Below, one piece after another: positions 35,498 through 44,473 of a DNA stretch of 64,000 nt. The notes under the pieces were generated by a model, which ran no database searches, was not told the DNA's origin, and saw nothing but the letters and a program-made list of their open reading frames with translations. How positions within the stretch are numbered: position 1 is the stretch's first letter; each line of letters opens with the position of its first letter. Source of the DNA: Lachnospiraceae bacterium (GTDB lineage Bacteria; Bacillota; Clostridia; Lachnospirales; Lachnospiraceae); the NCBI GenBank assembly GCA_017408025.1, contig JAFQVJ010000041.1, forward strand, positions 1 to 64,000, given 5' to 3'. A program made the position numbers and the translations under genes.

Positions 35498-37108
35498 TTA
35501 TAATTCACGTATTTTTTCTCGCAATTCCAATATAAATGCAGGCGATACAGACAACTCATCCACACCCATATCTATAAACCTTTTAGTCAGTTCAATATCC
35601 GACGCTAACTCGCCACATATTCCAACCCAGCAGTTATGAGCATGGCCATTATTTACGACCATCTCTATCATTCGAAGTACAGCTGGATGATGTGTGTCAT
35701 ATATGTGAGCCAATTGTTCATTTTGCCTGTCTATAGCAAGAGTGTACTGAGTTAAATCATTAGTTCCTATACTGAAGAAATCAACTTCCTTTGCCAACTC
35801 ATCACTTATAAGGGCTGCTGCAGGCGTCTCTATCATAACACCGATTTCTATATCCTTATATGGTATCCCGTCTTTTTTAAGCTCATCCTTGACCTGGGCA
35901 AGTATAGCTTTTATAGTTCTTACTTCTGCCACTGAGATAATCATAGGAAACATAATTGAAATATTTCCATACATACTTGCACGCAGTATGGCTCTAAGCT
36001 GGGTCTTAAATACCTCTGGTCTCTTAAGACATATCCTGATTGCACGAAATCCCATAGCAGGATTTTCTTCACGTTCTAAACCAAAATAATCAGCCTGCTT
36101 ATCTGCACCTATATCAAGTGTTCTTATAATAACCTTCTTGCCAGCCATTGCCTCAGCTACAGACTTATATGCTCCAAATTGCTCATCCTCCGTTGGATAA
36201 GAATCACTTCCAAGATATAAAAATTCACTTCTGAATAACCCTATGCCGCCAGCATCGTTTTGAAGAGCACTTATGGCATCTGACACTCCGCCAATATTGG
36301 CATACAGTTCTATCTTTCTTCCATCCCTTGTCACATTTTCTTTGCCTTTAAGCTCCTGCAACAGCTTTCTTCGACGCATATATTCATCACGTTTCTTAGT
36401 ATATTTCTCCAAAGCTTCCTCATCAGGCTCAACGATAAGAGCACCTTCATAACCATCTACGATTGCAGTTTTTCCGTGAATATCCTCTGGAAACTCTACC
36501 TTTATAAGTGCTGGAATATTCATTGTTCGTGCAAGTATGGCAGTGTGGGAGTTAGACGAGCCATACCTTGTAACAAATGAAATAACTTTTGATTTATCCA
36601 TCTGAACCGTCTCAGATGGGGCAAGGTCATCAGCCACAACTATAAGGGAATTATCCCCTTCCACCACCTGCATACCTTCACCCTTTAATATATTGATAAT
36701 TCTATTGGATACATCCTTCACATCTGCCGCTCTTCCGCGCATATATTCATCATCCATAGCTTGAAACATAGATGCATAATTGTCTGATGTACAGGCCACC
36801 GCGTATTCAGCATTTACCTTCTGGCTCTCTATAATATGCTCCACTGATTCAATATAATCATCATCCTCTATCATCATCTGATGGGCTTCGAATATGGCTG
36901 CACTGGCTTCTCCCACCTCTGTCAACGCCTTATCATACAACTTACCAAGCTGTTCACAAGCCTGTTCCACAGCCCATGTGAATCGCTCCTTTTCTGTCTC
37001 TGCATCTTCGCCGTGAATACGCTTTACCTTACTTTCATTTTTTTTATATAAGCTAACAGTTCCGATAGCTATACCGCTAAAAACCGCTGTTCCCTTAAAT
37101 ATTCTCAT
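35498..37108 (-). CDS. ptsI: PTS enzyme I (536 aa)
   Basis: First phosphotransferase of the PTS; takes phosphate from phosphoenolpyruvate and passes it to HPr. The phosphorylated histidine is His188 (counting from the chosen start) in RYGSSNSHTAILARTM. The C-terminal PEP-binding domain has LFRSEFLYLG, MIETPAAALISDELAKEVDF and FFSIGTNDLTQYTLAIDRQN. An in-frame ATG four codons earlier has a poorly placed ribosome site. It is the last gene of the fructose operon, 33 bp after ptsH; whether it is the cell's only enzyme I cannot be judged. Confidence 0.95.
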   Translation of the reverse strand: MRIFKGTAVFSGIAIGTVSLYKKNESKVKRIHGEDAETEKERFTWAVEQACEQLGKLYDKALTEVGEASAAIFEAHQMMIEDDDYIESVEHIIESQKVNAEYAVACTSDNYASMFQAMDDEYMRGRAADVKDVSNRIINILKGEGMQVVEGDNSLIVVADDLAPSETVQMDKSKVISFVTRYGSSNSHTAILARTMNIPALIKVEFPEDIHGKTAIVDGYEGALIVEPDEEALEKYTKKRDEYMRRRKLLQELKGKENVTRDGRKIELYANIGGVSDAISALQNDAGGIGLFRSEFLYLGSDSYPTEDEQFGAYKSVAEAMAGKKVIIRTLDIGADKQADYFGLEREENPAMGFRAIRICLKRPEVFKTQLRAILRASMYGNISIMFPMIISVAEVRTIKAILAQVKDELKKDGIPYKDIEIGVMIETPAAALISDELAKEVDFFSIGTNDLTQYTLAIDRQNEQLAHIYDTHHPAVLRMIEMVVNNGHAHNCWVGICGELASDIELTKRFIDMGVDELSVSPAFILELREKIREL

Positions 37109-37141
37109 GGCACACTCCATTCTTCCGTCTGTTGGATAAAC

Positions 37142-37399
37142 CTACAAATTCTCCTCTAAACATTTTAGCACAGCCTGTGCTGCTTCATTTTCATCCTTTC
37201 CATCCACAACAATCTGGATAGTTTCACCACATTTTACACACAGTCCCATAACTGCAAATATTTTCTTACAGTCAGCATCTTTATCATCCTTCCTCATCTT
37301 AATAGATGCTTCAAATTCTTTTGCTACTTTTACAAGAACACCTGCCGGTCTTGCATGAATACCTTCACTATCCTTTATTGTATAATTAATTGTTTGCAT
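37142..37399 (-). CDS. ptsH: HPr-like phosphocarrier with Lys at position 46 (85 aa)
   Basis: Small phosphocarrier linking enzyme I to FruA. The active His15 lies in EGIHARPAGVLV. In Firmicute HPr the regulatory serine for HPr kinase is Ser46 in the KSIMGVMSLG segment; here that segment reads CKKIFAVMGLC, putting Lys at 46. Catabolite control through Ser46 phosphorylation therefore cannot occur on this protein. It is probably a fructose-dedicated HPr. It overlaps the end of fruA by 14 bp, and GGAGG lies 8 bp before the ATG. The open frame begins 5 codons earlier at a TTG. Confidence 0.9.
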   Translation of the reverse strand: MQTINYTIKDSEGIHARPAGVLVKVAKEFEASIKMRKDDKDADCKKIFAVMGLCVKCGETIQIVVDGKDENEAAQAVLKCLEENL

Positions 37400-39380
37400 T
37401 TTTGCTTCCTCCAAACTGTTTTAATAATCCCAATAACACAGCTCCCAAAACTGTTCCTATAGCCAATGACAGCAGATAAAGAAGTGCATTTCCAACAACA
37501 GGAAAGACAAATATACCACCATGTGGTGCCATCAACGTACATCCAAAAGCCATTGATAAGGCTCCCGCCACAGCAGAACCTGCCACACACGCAGGCAATA
37601 CTCTGAATGGATCAGACGCCGCGTAAGGAATCGCACCCTCTGTGATAAATGCCAATCCCATAATAAAATTAACTGGTCCCGATTTTCGCTCTTCCTCATT
37701 AAATCTATTTTTAAATAATAATGTTGCAAGAGCAATCGCGCATGGTGGAACCATTCCACCTATCATAACTGCTGCCATCATATTATAATTTCCCTGGGTA
37801 ATCATAGCTGTGCCAAACACATACGCAGCTTTATTAATTGGTCCACCCATATCAGCCGCCATCATGCCACCGAGAATAATTCCCAATATAATTTTATTGG
37901 CACCGCCCATTGAATTAAGTGCGTCATTAAGCCACGTATTAAGTGCTCCAACTGGCGGTTCCACTATATACATCATCAATAAGCCTATAAATAAAATACC
38001 AAAGACCGGATAAAGTAATATAGGCTTCATGCCCTCAAGACTTTCCGGAAGCCTGTCAAATATTTTTCTCAACACAAGAATCACATACCCTGCAAGGAAG
38101 CCTGCCATCAGCGCACCTAAAAATCCACTTTTGCCATTGGCTGATATCATTCCTCCCACAAAACCGACTGCAAGACCTGGTCTGTCAGCAATACTCATGG
38201 CAATATATCCTGCCAATACAGGAAGCATAAATCCAAACGCCACGCCTCCTATATTTTTGAATATAGCTGCTGCCTCAGTAATTGTACCAAAGTCTGCCTT
38301 TGAATACTTTTCTCCAAGAAGTGCTGCTTCCTCAGCATTAGACGGAAGAGATTCCAAATCTACCGAAAAACCATCTATCAAAAAAGCTATGGCTATAAGG
38401 ATACCGCCTCCAACTACCAACGGTAACATATGAGATACACCATTCATAAGGTGAGTGTATATCCTATGTCCAATGCTTTCCTTTCCCTCTGTGCCACCTT
38501 CATAATAGCTTTCATTTTTACTTACACTGTTATAAACCGCCACATTACCTTCTGCCGCTCTCTCAAGCAGCTCTGCCGCCTTAGATATACCGTCAGACAC
38601 TTGAACCTGTATTACTCTCTTTCCATGAAATCTGTCCATTGGAACCTTCGTATCAGCTGCTACTATGATTGCATCCGCTTCCATTATCTCAGCATCTGTC
38701 AACACATTTTTTGCCCCACCAGACCCTCTGGTTTCTACCTTTATTTTATATCCAGCTTCCTTTGCTGCCTTTTCAAGAGCCTCTGCTGCCATAAATGTAT
38801 GGGCAATACCAGTCGGGCATCCAGTAACTGCCAGTATCCTTTTCACATATATTTCTTCGTAATTTCCGTCATCTCCTACAAGCTCTTCACTATGAGACTC
38901 CTTCTTTTCCTGTTCTATATCACGTTGTCTCTCTGCTTCATCTATAATTCTTAAAAACTCCTCTTTATTTTGAGCCTTTTTTAGACTATCTATAAACTGA
39001 TCATCCATCAATAAAACCGACAATTTACTTAAAACCTCAAGATGAACATTATCCTTTGTATCTGGTGCTGCAATGAGAAAAATCACATGTACTGGTTCGC
39101 CATCTAATGAGTCAAAATCCACACCATTTCTCACTATCATCGCTGCTATTCCAGGTGCCTTTACACCTTCACTCTTTGCATGAGGAATGGCGATTCCCTC
39201 ACCAATACCAGTCGTACTTTCCTTCTCTCTGGCATATACGCCTGCTTTATATTTAGCCGTATCTACTATATTGCCACTTGCCACCATTAGGTCTATCATC
39301 CTATCAAGAGCTTCTCTTTTGTCAGAGACAGAGCCATTAAGCTCTATACTTCTTTCACTGATCAGATCAGTTATTCTCAT
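37386..39380 (-). CDS. fruA: PTS fructose transporter, EIIABC (664 aa)
   Basis: Imports fructose and phosphorylates it to fructose 1-phosphate. Domain order is EIIA (about residues 1-145, His67 in GIAIPHAKSEG), EIIB (about 175-275, Cys188 in VTGCPTGIAHTFMAAEAL) and EIIC (about 305-655, about nine membrane segments with GGPINKAAYVFG and APHGGIFVFP). A GTG two codons upstream is too close to the ribosome site AGGAGG, so the ATG at 39380 is preferred. It lies 2 bp after the fruK stop codon and overlaps ptsH. Confidence 0.95.
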   Translation of the reverse strand: MRITDLISERSIELNGSVSDKREALDRMIDLMVASGNIVDTAKYKAGVYAREKESTTGIGEGIAIPHAKSEGVKAPGIAAMIVRNGVDFDSLDGEPVHVIFLIAAPDTKDNVHLEVLSKLSVLLMDDQFIDSLKKAQNKEEFLRIIDEAERQRDIEQEKKESHSEELVGDDGNYEEIYVKRILAVTGCPTGIAHTFMAAEALEKAAKEAGYKIKVETRGSGGAKNVLTDAEIMEADAIIVAADTKVPMDRFHGKRVIQVQVSDGISKAAELLERAAEGNVAVYNSVSKNESYYEGGTEGKESIGHRIYTHLMNGVSHMLPLVVGGGILIAIAFLIDGFSVDLESLPSNAEEAALLGEKYSKADFGTITEAAAIFKNIGGVAFGFMLPVLAGYIAMSIADRPGLAVGFVGGMISANGKSGFLGALMAGFLAGYVILVLRKIFDRLPESLEGMKPILLYPVFGILFIGLLMMYIVEPPVGALNTWLNDALNSMGGANKIILGIILGGMMAADMGGPINKAAYVFGTAMITQGNYNMMAAVMIGGMVPPCAIALATLLFKNRFNEEERKSGPVNFIMGLAFITEGAIPYAASDPFRVLPACVAGSAVAGALSMAFGCTLMAPHGGIFVFPVVGNALLYLLSLAIGTVLGAVLLGLLKQFGGSKNANN

Positions 39381-39382
39381 AT

Positions 39383-40285
39383 TCACACCCTCCTATAGAC
39401 TTCTATTACCTCATCCTTTGTGGCCAGATATCTTGAAAATGCGCTGGCACTGCCCGCTGCAATTCCCATCTTCAGTGCATGAACATAATCCTTTTTTTCT
39501 ATATAACCTGCCATAAACCCTGCTACCATAGAATCACCGGAACCTACAGTATTAATGACCTGTCCATCAGGTGCTATACATTCATGTACTTGTCCATTTT
39601 CATCGATGAGTATAGCTCCAGCACCACCCATTGATATAAGAACATTCATGGCACCATCCTGGTAAAGCTTTTTAGCATGCTTTATAATATCGTCCTTAGT
39701 CTCAATATTTACATGGAACATCTCTGCTAATTCATGGTTATTAGGTTTTATAAGAAATGGTTTATATTTTAACACATTTAACAGCAAGTCTCCTGTGGCA
39801 TCCACCACGAACTTTATTCCCTTTGCAGCCAGCCTTTCCATAATATCGCTGTATATGGAATCTGGTAATGTCTTTGGAATACTTCCAGCAAGTACAAGCA
39901 CATCACCACTTTTCAAAGCTGATAGCTTTTCATAAAGTTTATCAAGCTTTTCACGGGTGATAAGTGGGCCTGAACCATTTATCTCTGTCTCTTTTCCAGC
40001 CTTAATCTTTATATTGATACGGGACATTCCTTCTGATATATGGACAAAATCAGTAATACAGCCACACGCCCTAACTCTATCCTCTATCTCCCTGCCTGTA
40101 AATCCTGCCACGAATCCAAGAGCAGTGTTCTCAATACCAAGATTATTTAGCACAATGGATACGTTGATTCCTTTGCCCCCCGGCAGGATCTGCTCGGTGT
40201 TTGTTCTATTTACATAACCAATATTCAGCTCATCCATGGTCACAATATAATCAAGCGCCGGATTAAAAGTTACCGTATAAATCAT
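39383..40285 (-). CDS. fruK: 1-phosphofructokinase (300 aa)
   Basis: PfkB-family kinase that phosphorylates fructose 1-phosphate to fructose 1,6-bisphosphate, the step after FruA. Landmarks are the N-terminal MIYTVTFNPALDYIVTMDEL, GGKGINVSIVLNNLG and the catalytic segment VGSGDSMVAGFMAGY with the general-base Asp. The operon order fruK-fruA-ptsH-ptsI lacks the DeoR-type repressor gene fruR, which often precedes fruK. Tagatose 6-phosphate kinase is a less likely alternative given the neighbouring EIIABC. Confidence 0.93.
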   Translation of the reverse strand: MIYTVTFNPALDYIVTMDELNIGYVNRTNTEQILPGGKGINVSIVLNNLGIENTALGFVAGFTGREIEDRVRACGCITDFVHISEGMSRINIKIKAGKETEINGSGPLITREKLDKLYEKLSALKSGDVLVLAGSIPKTLPDSIYSDIMERLAAKGIKFVVDATGDLLLNVLKYKPFLIKPNNHELAEMFHVNIETKDDIIKHAKKLYQDGAMNVLISMGGAGAILIDENGQVHECIAPDGQVINTVGSGDSMVAGFMAGYIEKKDYVHALKMGIAAGSASAFSRYLATKDEVIEVYRRV

Positions 40286-40308
40286 TTTTCCACCTCCATA
40301 TATGCTCC

Positions 40309-40360
40309 ATTATAATATAGAATGACCGTTTTTGAACTAAAAAATTCAAAAACGGTCATT
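40309..40360 (-). promoter_or_regulatory. fru operon promoter inside a 16-bp perfect inverted repeat
   Basis: A perfect inverted repeat has arms AATGACCGTTTTTGAA (40321-40336 and its complement at 40345-40360) around an 8-nt loop. On the minus strand the proximal arm contains TTCAAA (40331-40336), a weak -35 that lies 16 bp before a consensus TATAAT (40309-40314). The repeat may be an operator for a fructose-responsive repressor. It also lies 25 bp after the clpX stop codon and could terminate clpX transcripts, though no clear T-run follows. Confidence 0.6.
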
Positions 40361-40385
40361 AAAATTATAATATTATTTTTTTACC

Positions 40386-41639
40386 TTAAGCAAGCTTCGA
40401 TTTCTTGTATTTAAGCTCTGGTTCTGCCTTCTTCTCCACAGCATCCTTTGTGATAACACAACCTATCACATTGTCATCTGATGGAATCTCATACATAACA
40501 TCCATCATAACATCCTCAACCACAGCTCTTAAGCCTCTAGCTCCTGTCTTACGTTCGAATGAACGCTCTGCTATGGCCTCAAGTGCCTCATCAGTAAATG
40601 TCAGTTCTACATCATCAAGCTCTAACAATTTTTGATACTGCTTAACTATAGCATTTTTAGGCTCTTTTAATATTCTTACAAGATCCTTCTTCTCAAGCTT
40701 ATCAAGAGCTACTGTTATAGGAACTCTACCTATAAACTCTGGGATAAGTCCAAATTTCACTAAATCCTGTGGCATAGTTTTTTTGAACATCTCAGCCTCG
40801 TCCATATCGCTTCCCGAAGCAACCTCTGCACCAAAACCAATAGATTTCTTATCAAGTCTGGTCTCAACGATTTTCTCCAGTCCATCAAAAGCTCCACCAC
40901 AAATAAATAAGATATTTGTAGTATCTATCTGGATAAGTTCCTGATGTGGATGCTTTCTTCCACCCTGTGGTGGCACTGATGCAACAGTTCCCTCAAGTAT
41001 CTTTAGAAGTGCCTGCTGTACACCTTCACCTGACACATCTCTTGTTATAGATACATTCTCAGACTTCTTAGTAATCTTGTCTATCTCATCAATATAGATA
41101 ATACCATACTGAGCTCTCTCTATGTCATACTCTGCTGCCTGAATAACCTTAAGAAGAATATTCTCAACATCTTCTCCAACATAACCAGCTTCTGTCAACG
41201 CTGTTGCATCTGCTATAGCAAATGGTACATTTATAAGCTTTGCAAGTGTCTGGGCAAGATATGTTTTTCCCGATCCTGTTGGTCCAAGCATAAGAATATT
41301 ACTCTTCTGAAGTTCAACATCAAGATTTTTGCCCGACATTACTCTCTTGTAATGGTTATAAACAGCTACTGACAATACCTTCTTTGCTTCTTCCTGCCCT
41401 ATAACATATTCATCAAGAAATTCCTTGATTTCCTTTGGCTTAAGCAGATTGATACCCAAATCCTCAGAAGCATCGCCGTAACCCTCGAATTCTTCTTCGA
41501 GAATCTCTGCACACGTCTCGATACATTCATCACAGATATACGAACCATCATGTCCTGCTATAAGTCTTCTCGCCTGAGCATGAGACTTTCCACAGAAAGA
41601 GCATCTCATCTTTTTAGTTTCATCTACTCTGTTTGCCAT
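40386..41639 (-). CDS. clpX: ATP-dependent Clp protease ATPase subunit ClpX (417 aa)
   Basis: AAA+ unfoldase feeding substrates to ClpP. The N-terminal zinc-binding domain has Cys13, Cys16, Cys36 and Cys39. Walker A is [13 protein letters not shown], Walker B is [10 protein letters not shown], and the ClpP-contacting IGF loop is in [11 protein letters not shown]. Length is standard. It follows clpP by 21 bp in the classic order tig-clpP-clpX. Confidence 0.97.
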   Translation of the reverse strand: MANRVDETKKMRCSFCGKSHAQARRLIAGHDGSYICDECIETCAEILEEEFEGYGDASEDLGINLLKPKEIKEFLDEYVIGQEEAKKVLSVAVYNHYKRVMSGKNLDVELQKSNILMLGPTGSGKTYLAQTLAKLINVPFAIADATALTEAGYVGEDVENILLKVIQAAEYDIERAQYGIIYIDEIDKITKKSENVSITRDVSGEGVQQALLKILEGTVASVPPQGGRKHPHQELIQIDTTNILFICGGAFDGLEKIVETRLDKKSIGFGAEVASGSDMDEAEMFKKTMPQDLVKFGLIPEFIGRVPITVALDKLEKKDLVRILKEPKNAIVKQYQKLLELDDVELTFTDEALEAIAERSFERKTGARGLRAVVEDVMMDVMYEIPSDDNVIGCVITKDAVEKKAEPELKYKKSKLA

Positions 41640-41660
41640 ATAGATTCACTCCCTCTATGA

Positions 41661-42266
41661 TTACTTATCTGTCTCAGACGCATTGACTCTATTCTCAACA
41701 ATCTTGTCAATAAGACCGTATTCAAGCGCCTCTTCGGCTGTCATCCAGTTATCTCTGTCTGTAGCCTTTTCAACCTCTTCAACACTCTTACCACAATTAG
41801 CTGCGATAATTTCATTGAGTTTCTTCTTTGTCTTCAAGATATGCTGTGCAGCTATCTCAATTTCTGTAGCCTGACCCTGTGCTCCACCAAGTGGCTGGTG
41901 AATCATAATCTCTGCATTTGGAAGGGCATATCTCTTACCCTTTGCACCACCCGACAAAAGGAATGCACCCATGCTTGCTGCCATACCTATACATATTGTA
42001 GATACGTCACACTTAATGTAGTTCATTGTGTCATAGATAGCCATACCTGCAGTTACAGAACCACCTGGACTATTGATATATAAACTGATATCTTTTGTGC
42101 TATCCTCTGATTCAAGGAACAAAAGCTGTGCAACCACAAGACTTGCAGTTGTCTCGTTTACTTCTTCCCCGAGAAAAATAATTCTTTCCTTTAAAAGTCT
42201 TGAATAAATATCGTATGAGCGCTCACCACGGCTTGTCTGCTCAACGACGTAAGGTACTAAACTCAT
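41661..42266 (-). CDS. clpP: ATP-dependent Clp protease proteolytic subunit (201 aa)
   Basis: Serine protease that forms a double heptamer ring, capped by ClpX or ClpC (both in this window). The catalytic Ser98 is in [13 protein letters not shown] and His123 in [14 protein letters not shown]; the Asp lies in the [11 protein letters not shown] segment. A short N-terminal propeptide-like stretch, [19 protein letters not shown], is normal. It partners ClpX downstream and could also serve ClpC at 52492-54954. Confidence 0.97.
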   Translation of the reverse strand: MSLVPYVVEQTSRGERSYDIYSRLLKERIIFLGEEVNETTASLVVAQLLFLESEDSTKDISLYINSPGGSVTAGMAIYDTMNYIKCDVSTICIGMAASMGAFLLSGGAKGKRYALPNAEIMIHQPLGGAQGQATEIEIAAQHILKTKKKLNEIIAANCGKSVEEVEKATDRDNWMTAEEALEYGLIDKIVENRVNASETDK

Positions 42267-42337
42267 AAACTTCTCCTTTCCATTCTGCCACGCTTCTTAA
42301 AAGCTTTCGCAGATCCATTTTTCCTACATTGGTCAAT

Positions 42338-42375
42338 CAACGAAATATATGTGGCCAACCACGTATATTTCGTTG
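42338..42375. other. Stem-loop between tig and clpP
   Basis: CAACGAAATATA at the left end pairs with its complement at the right end, and GTGG pairs with CCAC inside, separated by one mismatch, around a 4-nt loop. It lies 18 bp downstream of the tig stop. No T-run follows on the minus strand, so it may be an mRNA stabiliser or partial terminator that sets clpPX below tig. Confidence 0.6.
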
Positions 42376-42393
42376 TTTAACTCATTGTTTCAT

Positions 42394-43674
42394 TTAGTTC
42401 TTCTCTACTACGAACTCAGCTGCCTTAGATACAGCGATATCCTTCTTCATAGATTCCTTTTCAACATCTGTTACCATTTCCTTGAGCTTGTCAAGATCCA
42501 TCTTGTACATCTCAGCCATTGTCTCAAGTTCCTTATTGATGTCTTCCTCTGTTACCTCAAAAGCTTCCTTTGCAGCAATAGCTTCAAGTACAAGTCTTAC
42601 CTGAATTCTCTTGAGAGCCTGTGGCTTCATTTGCTCTTTCATCATATCCATTGTCATGCCTGTAAACTGCATGTACTGTTCAAATGAAAGACCCTGCTGT
42701 GATAATCTTCCAGCGAAATCTCTAATCATCTGCTCCTGCTGTGTAGCAATCATAGCATCTGGTATTTCCATCTTTGCATCAGCGATGATAGCATCGATAA
42801 CCTTCTCTTCCTTCTCATTCTTTGCAGCTGCTTCAGCTTTCTCTGTAAGCTTCTTCTTGATATCTTCCTTATACTCTGCAAGTGTATCAAAATCAGAAAC
42901 ATCCTGTGCGAAATCATCATCTAATTCTGGAAGCTCCTTAACCTTGATTTCCTTAACTGTTACCTTAAACATAGCAGGCTTGCCCTTAAGCTCCTCTGCA
43001 TGGTACTCTTCTGGGAATGTAACATTTACTTCTACTTCTTCACCGATGTTCTTGCCGATTAACTGCTCTTCAAATGTATCAATAAATGAATGAGAACCAA
43101 TTGTAAGTGGGTAATCTGTTCCCTTTCCACCTTCGAATGGAACACCATCAATGAATCCCTCAAAGTCGATTGTTGTCATATCTCCATCAGCTACTGCTCT
43201 ATCCTCAACTGGGATTGTTCTAGCCTGCTCCTCCTGAACCTTCTTAAGCTCAGCTTCAACATCCTCATCCTTAACCTCTGGTGCAGCAACCTCTACTTCG
43301 ATTCCTGTGTACTTACCAAGCTCAACCTCTGGCTTTAAAGCAACCTCTGCTGTAAAGATGAATGGCTTACCCTTCTCAATCTGTACAACATCGATTTCTG
43401 GCTGAGATACGATTTCGATATCTGTGCACTCTGAAACCTCCTTAGAGTATGCATCAGGAATAATAATGTTTGCTGCGTCCTCGTAGAATACACCAACACC
43501 ATACATCTTCTCAATCATCTGACGTGGAGCCTTACCCTTTCTAAATCCTGGGATGTTAATCTTTCCTTTATTCTTCTGATAAGCCTTATCGATAGCTTTG
43601 TCAAATTCCTCTGCTGAAACTTCGATTGTAAGCTTTGCCATGTTCTTCTCTAACTTTTCTACCTGTAAACTCAT
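42394..43674 (-). CDS. tig: Trigger factor (426 aa)
   Basis: Ribosome-bound chaperone and prolyl isomerase for nascent proteins. The ribosome-docking signature is NIPGFRKGKAPRQMIEKMYG (about residues 41-60). A central FKBP-type domain (about 160-240) has DMTTIDFEGFIDGVPFEGGK. The C-terminal helical arms run to the end. Length is normal. The first gene of the tig-clpP-clpX cluster, with its own promoter upstream. Confidence 0.96.
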   Translation of the reverse strand: MSLQVEKLEKNMAKLTIEVSAEEFDKAIDKAYQKNKGKINIPGFRKGKAPRQMIEKMYGVGVFYEDAANIIIPDAYSKEVSECTDIEIVSQPEIDVVQIEKGKPFIFTAEVALKPEVELGKYTGIEVEVAAPEVKDEDVEAELKKVQEEQARTIPVEDRAVADGDMTTIDFEGFIDGVPFEGGKGTDYPLTIGSHSFIDTFEEQLIGKNIGEEVEVNVTFPEEYHAEELKGKPAMFKVTVKEIKVKELPELDDDFAQDVSDFDTLAEYKEDIKKKLTEKAEAAAKNEKEEKVIDAIIADAKMEIPDAMIATQQEQMIRDFAGRLSQQGLSFEQYMQFTGMTMDMMKEQMKPQALKRIQVRLVLEAIAAKEAFEVTEEDINKELETMAEMYKMDLDKLKEMVTDVEKESMKKDIAVSKAAEFVVEKN

Positions 43675-43724
43675 TTTTTAATATTCCTCCTTAAAATCGT
43701 CATCGCTATCTGCGACAATTCTAA

Positions 43725-43753
43725 ATTATAATGCATGACGCAATTAGCGACAA
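43725..43753 (-). promoter_or_regulatory. tig promoter
   Basis: On the minus strand, TTGTCG (43748-43753), a 17-bp spacer and a consensus TATAAT (43725-43730). The start point would be about 45 bp before the tig ATG, and AAGGAGG lies just upstream of that ATG. GCGACAAT recurs as a short direct repeat at 43713-43720 and 43747-43754. Confidence 0.7.
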
Positions 43754-43825
43754 TAACATTAGATTACTATACCATAGATTTCCAAGCTTGTCATCAAATT
43801 TCTTAATTAAATATTTATTAATAAA

Positions 43826-43854
43826 GTGACAAATTTTTTAGTCTAGGTTATACT
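43826..43854 (+). promoter_or_regulatory. Promoter of the DJ-1/lipoprotein/CYTH plus-strand unit
   Basis: GTGACA (43826-43831), a 17-bp spacer and TATACT (43849-43854) lie upstream of the plus-strand gene at 43886; AAGGAGG precedes that ATG. It is divergent from the tig promoter about 70 bp away. Confidence 0.7.
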
Positions 43855-43885
43855 TGTAATGTAAATAATAAGGAGGATTAAGACA

Positions 43886-44449
43886 ATGACAAAAACAGCA
43901 TATGCGTTTCTCGCAACAGGATTTGAAGAGGTTGAGGCTCTTGCCGTTGTGGACGCTTTATACCGAGCTAAAATAAATGTAAAAACAGTTTCCATAACAG
44001 GAGAAAAACTTGTAACAAGCAGTCATGGCATAGCTATAATGGCTGACTTACTTTTTGACGATATAAAGGATGATGAAGTGGATTTACTCTTCCTTCCAGG
44101 TGGCATGCCTGGCACTCTGAATCTGGGGGCTCATGAAGGCTTATGTCAGATGCTCGCAAAGCATTATGAAGCCGGCAGACATGTAGCTGCCGTGTGTGCG
44201 GCTCCTAGTGTCCTTGGACAGCTTGGTTTCTTAAAGGGCAGGAAAGCAACATGTTTCCCTGGTTTCGAGGATAAGCTTGACGGTGCAACTGTACTTACAG
44301 AGGACAGAAGTGTACGCTTCGTAACAGATGGCAATGTGACAACAAGCCGTGGCATGGGTACCAGTGTGGAGTTAGGTATCGAGCTTGTAAGAATCCTAAC
44401 AGATGAAAAGACTGCCCATGAATTGGCATTATCTACACAGACCATCTAG
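43886..44449 (+). CDS. DJ-1/PfpI-family protein (187 aa)
   Basis: Flavodoxin-like fold of the DJ-1 (YajL/ThiJ) class, connected with oxidative stress, deglycase-like or chaperone activity in various members. The nucleophile elbow is AAVCAAPSVLG, with the conserved cysteine preceded by LFLPGGMPGTLNL, which supplies the acidic and glycine residues. The N-terminal FLATGFEEVEALAVVDAL is the DJ-1-specific glutamate region. Reaction in this organism is unknown. First of three plus-strand genes. Confidence 0.92.
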   Translation: MTKTAYAFLATGFEEVEALAVVDALYRAKINVKTVSITGEKLVTSSHGIAIMADLLFDDIKDDEVDLLFLPGGMPGTLNLGAHEGLCQMLAKHYEAGRHVAAVCAAPSVLGQLGFLKGRKATCFPGFEDKLDGATVLTEDRSVRFVTDGNVTTSRGMGTSVELGIELVRILTDEKTAHELALSTQTI

Positions 44450-44473
44450 ATTTATTTTTGATTGGAGTATTAC

